Assembly (NCBI RefSeq): GCF_943373825.1
Contig: NZ_CALSBP010000002.1
Coordinates: 2,965,501-3,029,500, forward strand
DNA length: 64,000 bases
Source of the DNA: Aquimarina spinulae
GTDB taxonomy: Bacteria; Bacteroidota; Bacteroidia; Flavobacteriales; Flavobacteriaceae
Direction: 5' to 3'
Below, piece after piece: positions 37,511 to 47,217 of this stretch. A model generated the notes under the pieces. That model searched no databases. It saw only the letters and a list, made by a program, of their open reading frames with translations, and was not told the origin of the DNA. A program made the translations under genes and the position numbers. How positions within the stretch are numbered: position 1 is the stretch's first letter; each line of letters starts with the position of its first letter.

Positions 37511-39916
37511 ATGCGGTTATTTATATTTCTTTTATTGACTATGTTTTTTGCATTGCCTGGTAATGCTCAAAAAATTACAATATTTAGTACGGCAAATAAC
37601 CAGCCTATTCCTAATGTAGCTATTTACAATAAGATTAAATCTAAGAGTGCGATAACTGATTTTGATGGAGTGGCTGATATTTCTGCATTTTCTGATACCG
37701 AAATCCTATATTTTACTCATATCTCGCATTTAGGGATAAGTATAATTAAATCTAAAATACCAAAATCACGTTCTGTATATTTAAAACCAGATGAAAACCA
37801 ACTTTCTGAAGTCGTTATTTCGGTATCAAAATGGGAGCAGGAACAAAAAGAAGTTACACAAAAAATTGTAAGTATTTCTTCTAATGATATTGAATTGTCT
37901 ATGCCACAAACATCTGCAGATCTTTTACAAAGTAGTGGTCAGGTCTTTATTCAAAAAAGCCAGTTAGGAGGAGGAAGCCCCATTATTAGAGGTTTTTCTA
38001 CCAATCGATTACTGCTCACGGTAGATGGAGTGAGAATGAATACCGCAATCTTTAGAGGAGGAAATGTGCAAAATGTAATATCGGTTGACCCTTTTACTGT
38101 TGATAGAACAGAGGTGATATTAGGACCAGGTTCTGTTGTGTATGGAAGTGATGCAGTAGGAGGAGTAATGAATTTTTATACAGCACAACCTAAGTTTGCT
38201 GTAAACAGTAAGAATAAACTAAGTGGTAATGCACTTATTCGATATGCCAGCGCCAGTAATGAAAAAACGGGACATGTTGATTTTAATATCGGATTAGAGA
38301 AGTGGGCATTTTTAACCAGTGCAAGCTACACAGATTTTGATGATTTAAAAATGGGAAGTCATGGTCCCGATGATTATTTGAGAAATGAATATGTAGAAAC
38401 CATAAACGGAGAAGATGTTGTTATACAAAATGCTGATCCTGAAAAACAAGTGTTTACTGGGTATGATCAGATTAATTTGTTGCAGAAAATTCGTTTTATG
38501 CCTAACGAAAAATGGGATTTTAATGCCAATCTTCTCTATACAGAGACATCTGATTATCCGCGTTATGATCGCTTGATTAGAAAGAGAGATGGAAATTTAA
38601 GATCTGCCGAGTGGTTTTATGGACCACAACTCTGGTTTATGGGTAACCTACAAGTATCACATAAATCAAAAAGCAAGCTGTATGATAAAATGAAAATCAC
38701 TGCAGCATATCAATATTTTGAAGAAAGTAGAAACGATCGCAATTTTGGTAGTGATATTTTAGAAAGTACCCAAGAACAGGTAGATGCTTACTCATTAAAC
38801 TGGGATTTTGAAAGAAAATTTAACGATAAGACTACTCTGTATTATGGGTTAGAGTATGTATTAAATCAAGTGTATTCTGATGGGTCTGAACGTAATATTA
38901 CTACTAATGTTATAGAAGACGCACCCTCTAGATACCCCGATGGATCTACCTGGCAATCGATAGCAGCATATCTAAGTATAAAGCATAAGTTAAGCGAAAA
39001 ACTGAGGTTTCAAGGTGGATTACGATATAATAGAATCATCCTATATTCTGAATTTGATGACAAATTTTTTGATTTTCCATTTACAGAAGCAAATATCGAT
39101 ACCGAAGCCTTGACAGGTACTGCGGGATTAAGTTGGTTTCCTAATAATATGATACAATGGAAATTGAATTTCTCTACAGCCTTTAGAGCACCTAATATTG
39201 ATGATGTTGGTAAGATTTTTGATTCAGAACCAGGTTCTGTTGTAGTGCCGAATCCAGACATAAAATCTGAATATGCATATAATGGTGAAATAGGAGTAAA
39301 ATTAAATTTTGATAAAAATTTATCAATAGATCTGTCGACGTATTATACATATCTTGAAGATGCATTAATACGAAGAGACTATAATTTAAATGGGCAAACA
39401 GAAATCGATTTTGGTGGAGAACTAAGTAACGTACAAGCTATTCAGAATGCAGCAAACGCCAGAGTATACGGCTTTGAAGCTGGATTAGAATATAGGTTTT
39501 TTGAAAATTTTAAACTAATATCTAAGTATACTTTTGTTGGAGGAGAAGAAGAATCTGATGATGGTACTACTGCATCTTCAAGACACGTTTCTCCTCAGTT
39601 TGGAACTACTCAAGTAAGTTATATGTTGCCTAAATTTAAAATTGACGCTTTTGCAGTGTATAATGGAGAATTTAGTTATGAAGACCTGGCTCCTTCTCAG
39701 CAAAACAATGATTTCTTATATGCCAAAGATCAAGATGGTAATCCATATTCTCCATCTTGGTATACATTTAATCTTAGAACACAATACCAAGTAACAAAAA
39801 ATATAAAAGGGATATTATCGATAGAAAATATTACCGATCAACGATACCGTCCTTACTCTTCTGGTATAGCTGGTGCAGGAAGAAATTTTATTCTATCGGT
39901 AAAATATACGCTTTAA
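37511..39916 (+). CDS. TonB-dependent outer-membrane receptor (heme/siderophore type)
   Basis: 801 residues. Signal peptide 1-19 (LPGNAQ), a carboxypeptidase-regulatory-like domain (~20-100), plug domain (~115-225) with SPIIRGFSTNRLLLTVDGVR and GPGSVVYGSDAVGGVMNF, then a 22-strand barrel ending in an aromatic-poor but regular SVKYTL. The plug sequence resembles hemin/hemoglobin receptors (HmuR/PhuR group) more than SusC; the ligand is inference. No heme-handling partner gene is adjacent; the HAD gene follows at short distance. Confidence 0.9.
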   Translation: MRLFIFLLLTMFFALPGNAQKITIFSTANNQPIPNVAIYNKIKSKSAITDFDGVADISAFSDTEILYFTHISHLGISIIKSKIPKSRSVYLKPDENQLSEVVISVSKWEQEQKEVTQKIVSISSNDIELSMPQTSADLLQSSGQVFIQKSQLGGGSPIIRGFSTNRLLLTVDGVRMNTAIFRGGNVQNVISVDPFTVDRTEVILGPGSVVYGSDAVGGVMNFYTAQPKFAVNSKNKLSGNALIRYASASNEKTGHVDFNIGLEKWAFLTSASYTDFDDLKMGSHGPDDYLRNEYVETINGEDVVIQNADPEKQVFTGYDQINLLQKIRFMPNEKWDFNANLLYTETSDYPRYDRLIRKRDGNLRSAEWFYGPQLWFMGNLQVSHKSKSKLYDKMKITAAYQYFEESRNDRNFGSDILESTQEQVDAYSLNWDFERKFNDKTTLYYGLEYVLNQVYSDGSERNITTNVIEDAPSRYPDGSTWQSIAAYLSIKHKLSEKLRFQGGLRYNRIILYSEFDDKFFDFPFTEANIDTEALTGTAGLSWFPNNMIQWKLNFSTAFRAPNIDDVGKIFDSEPGSVVVPNPDIKSEYAYNGEIGVKLNFDKNLSIDLSTYYTYLEDALIRRDYNLNGQTEIDFGGELSNVQAIQNAANARVYGFEAGLEYRFFENFKLISKYTFVGGEEESDDGTTASSRHVSPQFGTTQVSYMLPKFKIDAFAVYNGEFSYEDLAPSQQNNDFLYAKDQDGNPYSPSWYTFNLRTQYQVTKNIKGILSIENITDQRYRPYSSGIAGAGRNFILSVKYTL

Positions 39917-39933
39917 CATCATAGAATAGAAAT

Positions 39934-40587
39934 CTGAAGAATACGTTATTCATATTTGATATCGATGGAACACTTACAGATAGTGTGCCTATGTATTTGA
40001 TTTCGGTTACTAACTCGTTATTGGCATTAGGGATTTCTAATATAGATACCGATTATGACAGGTATAAACATCATACCGATAGTTATGCATTGAGATATAA
40101 CTACGAGCGCAATTTTAAGAAAGCCTTTCCCAAAGAACTATTAGATGATTTTGAAATCGATTTGGTTGATCAAATGGGAATGTTTGATCCCGTAAAAGAA
40201 ATTGATGGTGCCAAATCATTAATTCGGTTTTTTAAAGATAGTAACATTCCTTTTTGTTTTGCAACAGGCGCATTACCAAAACCTGCAATGATCAAATTAG
40301 ATCAATGTGATATCTGGTATGATGAAAAACTATTGGCAACTTCAAAAACGCACGAGTCGAGAGAAGGTTTTGTTTTAGAAGCTATAGAAAGATCAAAGAT
40401 GTATTATGGTAAAGAAAATTTTGACCGTATCGTATCAATAGGGGATGGTGTTTGGGATTTAAAAACAGCCCAAAACTTATCTCTTGATTTTGTGGGTATA
40501 GGAGATAAAAACAGGGCAAAACTTCTGGAAAACGGAGCTAAACATTGCTTTTCTACCCTGTCAGCATTCAAAAAATCACTGATCTAA
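39934..40587 (+). CDS. HAD-family phosphatase (probable CTG start)
   Basis: About 217 residues if translation begins at CTG 39934. The nucleophile motif DIDGTLTDS is encoded at 39958-39984, upstream of the first GTG or ATG in frame, while an in-frame stop sits at 39922, so the start must lie between 39925 and 39957, where CTG is the only near-standard start codon. Product begins (M)KNTLFIFDIDGT, normal for this family. Later motifs are FATGA, with K in ALPKPAM, and SIGDGVWDLKTA. Resembles phosphoglycolate-phosphatase-like enzymes; substrate unknown. It ends tail-to-tail with the next gene. Confidence 0.8.
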   Translation: MKNTLFIFDIDGTLTDSVPMYLISVTNSLLALGISNIDTDYDRYKHHTDSYALRYNYERNFKKAFPKELLDDFEIDLVDQMGMFDPVKEIDGAKSLIRFFKDSNIPFCFATGALPKPAMIKLDQCDIWYDEKLLATSKTHESREGFVLEAIERSKMYYGKENFDRIVSIGDGVWDLKTAQNLSLDFVGIGDKNRAKLLENGAKHCFSTLSAFKKSLI

Positions 40588-41078
40588 TTTTTAGAAGCTC
40601 TTAGTTTTTGCATTAATGCAGTATCAAATCCTTCTTTAAGCTTAGTGATTTCGGCTACATTTTCGTTAGGGATAGCAATAGATAATACATAATGCTTTAT
40701 TTTCCAGCCATTAGCTGTTTTTTGAATGACACCGCTACCACGACAAATCCCCATTTGAGTATCTAATAGCTCATCAAACCAGGCAATATCGCTTTCCTTT
40801 TGCACAAAAATATTTCTTTCAAGAGTAGAAAAACTCCAGGCTTTTCCTTTATCAAAATAGGGTTTAGCAAAGGCTTTAAATTCGCTGCTATTCCAATTTT
40901 CTGTAGCGTCGGTTCCTATAAAAATAGCATCTTCGGTCATAAGGCCAAAATAAGCTTCAAAATTGGCATCGGCTGCAGCTTTGTGCCATTGCTCAAGAGC
41001 AGTATTAATTTCAGTGTTTTGTTGTGCAAAACAAAAACTATAGACGAATAGTAGTAAAAATAGGATTGACTTTTGCAT
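40584..41078 (-). CDS. Exported NTF2/SnoaL-like protein
   Basis: 164 residues. Signal peptide 1-18 (LLLFVYSFCFA before QQ). Mature part is a SnoaL/DUF4440-type cone fold: ALEQWHKAAADANFEAYFGLMTEDAIFIGTDATENW, a stretch whose order is typical. Members serve as small-molecule-binding or unknown enzymes. It lies 4 bp downstream of a lipoprotein gene on the same strand, so both are likely one transcript. Confidence 0.85.
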   Translation of the reverse strand: MQKSILFLLLFVYSFCFAQQNTEINTALEQWHKAAADANFEAYFGLMTEDAIFIGTDATENWNSSEFKAFAKPYFDKGKAWSFSTLERNIFVQKESDIAWFDELLDTQMGICRGSGVIQKTANGWKIKHYVLSIAIPNENVAEITKLKEGFDTALMQKLRASKN

Positions 41079-41082
41079 ACGT

Positions 41083-41610
41083 TTAATGTTTAATTAGTTC
41101 TCTTAAAAGCTCTTTTTCAATATTTTCTGGAATAGCTAATGACAATTCATTTAATTGTATGATCAAACTATTATAAGCTTTAATTAACCTTGTATTAGCT
41201 TCCATAACCATATCCGAATCTTTATTTTTCTTTTCAGAAAGTAATTTTAGTAAACCTGTTTCAGTAGATAGAACACTAATTCGAGAGTTAATAGTGTTTA
41301 TCTTTAAGTCTTCAGAAAGGTTTTCTTTAAATGTACTTACTAGAAAATCTATACTATCAACATGTTTGTTTACGTAGAAAGCATTCTCATTGCGTAGTAC
41401 AGTTATAAAACTTCTGAGGTTTTGAAAATCTTCAAAAATTTCAAGACTTCTTTCAGCTTCCGGAGAAAGTTTCAGAAGGTTTAATTTAATTTTTTCTTTA
41501 GAAAGACTATCAAGTTTAGCAACGGGGGCTTTTCCTTGTATATTGGTAGTTTTTTCACTTTGACATCCAAAACAAAGTAATGTAATCCCTAAAAAGAAAA
41601 ATAGCCGCAT
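41083..41610 (-). CDS. Hypothetical helical lipoprotein
   Basis: 175 residues, lipobox ending at Cys16 (TLLCFGC). The mature part is charged, almost all helical and leucine-patterned, consistent with a coiled coil or helical bundle. No family recognised. Paired with the SnoaL-like gene. Confidence 0.65.
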   Translation of the reverse strand: MRLFFFLGITLLCFGCQSEKTTNIQGKAPVAKLDSLSKEKIKLNLLKLSPEAERSLEIFEDFQNLRSFITVLRNENAFYVNKHVDSIDFLVSTFKENLSEDLKINTINSRISVLSTETGLLKLLSEKKNKDSDMVMEANTRLIKAYNSLIIQLNELSLAIPENIEKELLRELIKH

Positions 41611-41973
41611 TATATATTTTTTAATAAGAACTCAAAAATAGGGTATTTATGTCAAAATGATAGTAAAGTGATCACCAAATAGAATAGATATTAAAATTTG
41701 TACACTTGTTTATACCTCTTATGTATTTTATTTCTTGAGTATCTTAAAACGTACTGGATTAGTGTTTTTTTAATCCTTTTTTCACATCAGAATATCCATA
41801 TATAAAAGGAATATTAAAATTTTTATTATCAATTATTTTCAATAGTCTAACGAATTCTAATTAGATCCTTATGAATTCTAAATAGAGCTACATTTTAGAA
41901 GGTACATAAGTTACTTTTGCGATGATTTTTTTTATTTAAACTAACACAAACACAAATCACTTATCTAAACCTC
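41611..41973. other. 363-bp divergent promoter region
   Basis: No gene. It separates a minus-strand lipoprotein gene from the metzincin protease gene. A good -7 box for the latter lies at 41912-41919, and the leader at 41938-41960 has the A/C-rich motif seen before the other T9SS cargo genes. Confidence 0.6.
41912..41919 (+). promoter_or_regulatory. -7 element TACTTTTG of the metzincin protease gene
   Basis: Exact TAnnTTTG match 54 bp before the start codon; no clear -33 box. Confidence 0.4.
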
Positions 41974-44900
41974 ATGATCATGAAAAATTTAAACTTTAAT
42001 GAGAGGATGTTTTCTGGCATATTTAAAAAGACATATATAATAGTCTTTTTATTGATTCTTTCTTTTTCTTCTTTTGCACAAAATAAGAAAGAAGTTGTTA
42101 TAGGAACTGTAAACAGCTTCTCAGAATCAGTATTTTCGAATAAGTCAAGAAATACCAATTTTATTATTAAACTATCCGATAAAGAATCATACAATCTTAA
42201 GATTAATGTTAAAAAAAATATTGTAGATGGGTATTTTGTAACCGGTAATGTTTTGATTAACAATACTAAATCTACTGCTACAACAGAGCCTGTTTTTAGT
42301 TTTACTAAAAACGATGGAAAAATATCTGGAGAGATTATCTTTTATGATCAGAAAAAAGCATTTAAGATTTCTACCAATGATCATGGAGAAGTACTAGCGA
42401 GTAATCAAAATATTCATAGTATACTATGCGTAGATTTCGAACAAGAAAAAGCTGCTGTTAATGATGATTCTGGTGTAATTATCCCACAGAAAGCACAAAT
42501 ACAATTAGAGAGTCTTCCCGGAGCATCTCATGTTATCTATCTTGATTTTGATGGAGAAGTAGTGTCTGGAACTCGTTGGGCTGGGGGTAGAACTATTAAT
42601 GCTCAACCAGCAGGATTTAGTGATGAAAAAATTCTTGCAGTATGGAGGATTATGGTAGATGATTTTAATCCTTTTAACATAAACGTGACGACCAGAAGAG
42701 ATGTATTTGATGCTACTCCAAAAAACCAAAGAATGATGGCGATATTTACGCCTACAAATGATGCAGCTCCCGGGTCTGGAGGAGTAGCGTATCTAAATTC
42801 TTTTAGTTGGAATTCTGACGATCCATGTTGGGTGTTTAACCTGGGAACAAGAACAGCCGGAGAAACAGGGTCTCACGAGGTAGGACATACTTTGGGATTA
42901 GGACACGATGGAACAAGATCTGGAACCACATATTATTCAGGACATGGGCAGTGGAGCCCAATTATGGGTTGGAGTGCTAATAAAACATTAGGGCATTGGA
43001 GTAAAGGAGAATATAATAATGCCAATAATACTGAGAATGATTTAGCAATTATTTCAAATTCTAGAAATGGTTTCGGGTATAAAAAAGATGATCATGGAAA
43101 TACTATAAATAATGCTACAGAATTAGTATCCGATACTAATGGAAATGTATCTAAAGCAGATAACGAAGGAATCATTGAAAAAACATCGGATAAAGATGTA
43201 TTCTCTTTTCAAACTTCTGGAGGAGAGGTGAATTTTTCTTTTGACCCAAATCCATACCATCCAAATTTAAATATTAAAGCAAGGTTATTAAATAGTAATG
43301 GAGAAGAAGTTACATTCTCTGATCCGCAAGGTTTAAAAGCATCAATAAGTACTACTTTGCAAAGTGGTAAATATTATATCGAAATAGATGGAGTAGGAGA
43401 AGGAAACCTATCTACAGGTTATTCTGATTATTCTTCTTTAGGATTGTTTTCAATTTCAGGGAAGTACCCTAAAGGAAATAGTACAGATACTGAAGCTCCA
43501 AGTGTTCCAACAAATTTATCGGCTTCAAATGTTGAGCAGACATCACTGTCTTTATCATGGAGAGCCTCTACGGATAATGTTGGAGTAACAGGGTATGATG
43601 TATATCAGGGAGATGTAAAAATTACCAGTGTTAGTGGTACCTCTTATAATGTTACCGGGTTGACCGCAAATACTACATATGAGTTTAGAGTAAAGGCCAA
43701 AGATGCTGCGGGAAATACTTCTGGGTTTAGCAATACAGTATCGGTTACTACCAAAGAAGCTACAGATACTGAAGCTCCAAGTGTTCCAACAAATTTATCG
43801 GCTTCAAATGTTGAGCAGACATCACTGTCTTTATCATGGAGAGCCTCTACAGATAATGTTGGAGTAACAGGGTATGATGTATATCAGGGAGATGTGAAAA
43901 TTACCAGTGTTAGTGGTACCTCTTATAATGTTACCGGGTTGACCGCAAATACTACATATGAGTTTAGAGTAAAGGCCAAAGATGCTGCGGGAAATACTTC
44001 TGGGTTTAGCAATACAGTATCGGTTACTACCAAAGAAGCTACAGATACTGAAGCTCCAAGTGTTCCAACAAATTTATCGGCTTCAAATGTTGAGCAGACA
44101 TCACTGTCTTTATCATGGAGAGCCTCTACAGATAATGTTGGAGTAACAGGGTATGATGTATATCAGGGAGATGTGAAAATTACCAGTGTTAGTGGTACCT
44201 CTTATAATGTTACCGGGTTGACCGCAAATACTACATATGAGTTTAGAGTAAAGGCCAAAGATGCTGCGGGAAATACTTCTGGGTTTAGCAATACAGTATC
44301 GGTTACTACCAAAGAAGCTACAGATACTGAAGCTCCAAGTGTTCCAACAAATTTATCGGCTTCAAATGTTGAGCAGACATCACTGTCTTTATCATGGGGA
44401 GCTTCTACAGATAATGTTGGAGTAACAGTATATGATGTTTACCAGGGAAATGTTAAGATTACCAGTGTTAGTAGTACCTCTTACAATGTTACCGGGTTGA
44501 CCGCAAATACTACATATGAGTTTAAAGTAAAGGCTAGAGATGCTGCAGGAAATACTTCTGGATTTAGTAACACGGTATCGGTTACTACAAAAGAAGGAAG
44601 TACAACAGATATCTGCGAAGGAGTACAGACATGGGTATCTGGAGTAAGTTATGCTATTGGAGATCGAGTAATTTACAGGGGTTATGTTTATGAAAGAACT
44701 GCTAACGGATGGATAAAACTAGGGAAATGTAATGCTAGTCTTTGTGAAGGAGTAGATACTTGGATATCGGGAGTACGTTATAATATAGGAGATCAAGTGG
44801 TATATAGAGGTAATCTATGGGAACGTGGTGCAAGAAGATGGATACTTGTTTCATCTTGTAGTGAACAAGCGAATAAATTTGATTCAGTTGCTCCGCCACA

Positions 44901-45123
44901 AAAGATGAGTGTGTATCCTAATCCAATAAGTGGAAGTGTACTAAATATTGTTTTTAATCCTTCTCAAGAAGCAACCTATAGTATTTATAATCTATTAGGA
45001 AAAATAGTGTCTAGTGGTTATTTTAAGTCTTCTGTACAGATAGATCATTTGCAAGCAGGAACATATATCTTGAAAGTTACTTCTGATAAAACACAGCATG
45101 TTACTCGATTTGTAAAAGAATAG
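41974..45123 (+). CDS. Secreted metzincin-like metalloprotease with four FN3 repeats, two chitin-binding modules and T9SS sorting domain
   Basis: 1049 residues; ATG 41974 and 41980 are both possible. Signal peptide to ~35. After a propeptide the protease domain (~185-390) has the full zinc motif HEVGHTLGLGHD (301-312; H301, H305, H311, base E302) and a Met-turn at M331 (SPIMGWS), the metzincin arrangement. A PPC-like beta domain (~395-503) precedes four FN3 repeats of exactly 93 residues (504-875), two CBM5/12-like modules (~882-920 and 924-963, both with 'GDxVxYRGxxxER') and a type A T9SS domain (~973-1049). Likely a surface or secreted protease binding chitin or other polysaccharide. Confidence 0.92.
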   Translation: MIMKNLNFNERMFSGIFKKTYIIVFLLILSFSSFAQNKKEVVIGTVNSFSESVFSNKSRNTNFIIKLSDKESYNLKINVKKNIVDGYFVTGNVLINNTKSTATTEPVFSFTKNDGKISGEIIFYDQKKAFKISTNDHGEVLASNQNIHSILCVDFEQEKAAVNDDSGVIIPQKAQIQLESLPGASHVIYLDFDGEVVSGTRWAGGRTINAQPAGFSDEKILAVWRIMVDDFNPFNINVTTRRDVFDATPKNQRMMAIFTPTNDAAPGSGGVAYLNSFSWNSDDPCWVFNLGTRTAGETGSHEVGHTLGLGHDGTRSGTTYYSGHGQWSPIMGWSANKTLGHWSKGEYNNANNTENDLAIISNSRNGFGYKKDDHGNTINNATELVSDTNGNVSKADNEGIIEKTSDKDVFSFQTSGGEVNFSFDPNPYHPNLNIKARLLNSNGEEVTFSDPQGLKASISTTLQSGKYYIEIDGVGEGNLSTGYSDYSSLGLFSISGKYPKGNSTDTEAPSVPTNLSASNVEQTSLSLSWRASTDNVGVTGYDVYQGDVKITSVSGTSYNVTGLTANTTYEFRVKAKDAAGNTSGFSNTVSVTTKEATDTEAPSVPTNLSASNVEQTSLSLSWRASTDNVGVTGYDVYQGDVKITSVSGTSYNVTGLTANTTYEFRVKAKDAAGNTSGFSNTVSVTTKEATDTEAPSVPTNLSASNVEQTSLSLSWRASTDNVGVTGYDVYQGDVKITSVSGTSYNVTGLTANTTYEFRVKAKDAAGNTSGFSNTVSVTTKEATDTEAPSVPTNLSASNVEQTSLSLSWGASTDNVGVTVYDVYQGNVKITSVSSTSYNVTGLTANTTYEFKVKARDAAGNTSGFSNTVSVTTKEGSTTDICEGVQTWVSGVSYAIGDRVIYRGYVYERTANGWIKLGKCNASLCEGVDTWISGVRYNIGDQVVYRGNLWERGARRWILVSSCSEQANKFDSVAPPQKMSVYPNPISGSVLNIVFNPSQEATYSIYNLLGKIVSSGYFKSSVQIDHLQAGTYILKVTSDKTQHVTRFVKE
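43483..44598 (+). repeat. Four tandem 279-bp FN3-encoding repeats
   Basis: Copies start at 43483, 43762, 44041 and 44320. By eye copies 2 and 3 are identical and copy 1 differs at only two silent positions; copy 4 is clearly diverged. Such DNA identity suggests recent expansion or ongoing homogenisation. Confidence 0.97.
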
Positions 45124-45179
45124 AGAAAGATGAAAAACTAAAAAATAGACTTTTATACTTAGATTAGTCTACAGAATTT

Positions 45180-45221
45180 AAAAACAGCTATAGTTAAATG
45201 GTCGCTATAGCTGTTTTTTTT
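45180..45221. terminator. Bidirectional terminator between protease gene and mod operon
   Basis: AAAACAGCTATAG, 11-nt loop, CTATAGCTGTTTTTTTT. It can serve both the plus-strand protease gene and the convergent modC. Confidence 0.88.
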
Positions 45222-45272
45222 GAATTCATTTTTTAACCTTTGTATTGTGTAATATATTATATAAGATTATGA

Positions 45273-46148
45273 TTAATTTATTTTCTGTAATAAAGGGTTA
45301 AATGCTTTTGAAGCAACAATTACTTTGTCTCCCACAGTTATTGTTTTTATATCGTCTTCTTCAGCAACTATTTTTACAAAATTTGACCCTATCAAAATGG
45401 TAACAATATAAATTATATCTTCTTTTTCAATTTGAATTATTTCTCCCGAAAATTGAAATTTCCCACTTATTTGTTTTGTCGTAAATACTTCAATAGGTTT
45501 TCCTTGTCTAATTATTTTTCCATTTTTAATACTAAATACGGTATCAGACATTTTTATGACCTCGCCTATCTCATGGCTTATAAGTATAGTAGTTAAATTA
45601 AATTGTTTATGTACTTTAAGGATATAGTCTTGTAGTTTTGTGCGCATTTTTATATCCAATGCAGAAAGAGGCTCATCCAACATCAAAATTTCTGGTTTTC
45701 TTACCAATGCCCTTGCTAAGGCTACTCTTTGTTTTTGTCCCCCTGAAAGATTTAAGGGTTTACGATCTTGTAAATCGCCCAATTCAATAATATCTATGAG
45801 TTCATTAACAATTTCTTTGTTTTGTCTTTTTTCTACTGCAAAAAGAAGGTTTTCTTTTACAGTCATATTAGGAAACAAGGCATAATCCTGAAACACAAAT
45901 CCAATTTTTCGTTGTTGGGGTTTTAGGCAGATCCCATTTTTGGTATCAAGCCATATGTTTTGGTTTACTATAATTCGTCCTTCATTTGCTTGTAATAATC
46001 CTGCAATCATTCTAAGGATAGAAGTTTTACCGGCTCCAGAATCTCCATATAACGTAACTAATTGGCCTTGCTCTATACTGATGCTAACATCAAGTTGCAT
46101 TGCTCCATTTGCTGCCGTTAATTCTTTTTGCAAAGCTATATGTATCAT
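45273..46148 (-). CDS. modC: Molybdate ABC transporter ATP-binding protein
   Basis: 291 residues. Walker A GDSGAGKT (35-42), signature LSGGQKQ (134-140), Walker B ILMLDE (154-159), then a C-terminal ~70-residue TOBE/Mop-like part that is shorter than in E. coli ModC. It powers molybdate (or tungstate) import. Last gene of modA-mop-modB-modC; its start overlaps modB by 4 bp. Confidence 0.93.
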   Translation of the reverse strand: MIHIALQKELTAANGAMQLDVSISIEQGQLVTLYGDSGAGKTSILRMIAGLLQANEGRIIVNQNIWLDTKNGICLKPQQRKIGFVFQDYALFPNMTVKENLLFAVEKRQNKEIVNELIDIIELGDLQDRKPLNLSGGQKQRVALARALVRKPEILMLDEPLSALDIKMRTKLQDYILKVHKQFNLTTILISHEIGEVIKMSDTVFSIKNGKIIRQGKPIEVFTTKQISGKFQFSGEIIQIEKEDIIYIVTILIGSNFVKIVAEEDDIKTITVGDKVIVASKAFNPLLQKIN

Positions 46149-46819
46149 TTCCAGAATCGTTTTAAATATCCACCATTAACCAGATATACCAGTAATAAGA
46201 TGCTAAATGTAATTGCAAATAAAATGAGCGAATACCAATTTGCTACATCATAATTAAGAGCCTCTACCTCATCATAGATAGCAATAGAGGCCACTTTTGT
46301 TTTTCCTGGCATATTGCCACCGATCATTAATACTACACCAAATTCACCAATGGTATGAGCAAAAGCCAATACAATTCCCGTGAGTAATGATGGTTTTATA
46401 TTGGGAAGTAATACTTTGAAAAGAGTGGTGATTTTAGATTTTCCTAATACATAGGATGCTTCTGTTATTGATGAGGGTAAATTCGAAAATCCAGCTTGGA
46501 TGGGATGCACCATGAACGGTAAACTATAAATAATTGATGCAAGAACAAGTCCATGGAACGAAAAAATAAGTTGTATACCCAGATACTCGTTTAGCCAACT
46601 TCCAAAAGCGTTTGCAGGACTAAAAGCAACTAACATATAAAATCCTAAGACGGTTGGAGGTAAAACCAAGGGCATACTTACCAGAGTTTCTAAGAATGGT
46701 TTTACTTTAGATTTTGTATGAGCAAGCCAATAGGATAGAGGGACAGAAATAACCAATAACAAAAGCGTGGTAACTAATGCCAGTTTAAACGTTAATACTA
46801 AAGGTTGCCAATCCATCAT
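46145..46819 (-). CDS. modB: Molybdate ABC transporter permease
   Basis: 224 residues with five or six TM helices. The cytoplasmic EAA loop is recognisable as ITEASYVLGKSKITTLFKVLLP, and the GEFGVVLMIGGNMPGKT stretch is the ModB family signature. Overlaps both neighbours by 4 bp, indicating coupled translation. Confidence 0.95.
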   Translation of the reverse strand: MMDWQPLVLTFKLALVTTLLLLVISVPLSYWLAHTKSKVKPFLETLVSMPLVLPPTVLGFYMLVAFSPANAFGSWLNEYLGIQLIFSFHGLVLASIIYSLPFMVHPIQAGFSNLPSSITEASYVLGKSKITTLFKVLLPNIKPSLLTGIVLAFAHTIGEFGVVLMIGGNMPGKTKVASIAIYDEVEALNYDVANWYSLILFAITFSILLLVYLVNGGYLKRFWK

Positions 46820-47214
46820 TCTGATAACATTATTTCGGTGGTTTTAATCATGGCTGTGATTTTTTCGCCAATTTCTAATTGCAATTGATCAGCAGCATCA
46901 GAAGTAATGATCGCTGTTAGATGACCAACAGTAGAATCAATAGTCAACGTATTTAATAATGTTCCTTTTTTTATATTAATAATCTCTCCGATTGCTTTGT
47001 TTTGTATACTTATAGAATGTTCTGTTCCTTTTCCAACAATTACTTCTGTTTCTTTGAAAATCATTTTAATATGATTTCCTTGTTTTAAATAGGGAGCTGT
47101 ATCGGGTGTTTCTATTATAATAGTATTAAAAAAAACAGCTCCAACATCAACAGTAACCAATGATAAACTACCATTAGTTTTTATAGATGTTATTTCTCCC
47201 TTTAGAACATTCAT
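46816..47214 (-). CDS. Stand-alone di-Mop (TOBE) molybdate-binding protein
   Basis: 132 residues made of two ~65-residue Mop/TOBE repeats: the first from NVLKGEITSIKTNGSLSLV, the second from SIQNKAIGEIINIKKGTLL. It resembles molbindins, cytosolic oligomers that store or buffer molybdate. Encoded between modA and modB with a 3-bp gap to modA, so it is part of the operon. Confidence 0.88.
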   Translation of the reverse strand: MNVLKGEITSIKTNGSLSLVTVDVGAVFFNTIIIETPDTAPYLKQGNHIKMIFKETEVIVGKGTEHSISIQNKAIGEIINIKKGTLLNTLTIDSTVGHLTAIITSDAADQLQLEIGEKITAMIKTTEIMLSE

Positions 47215-47217
47215 AGA

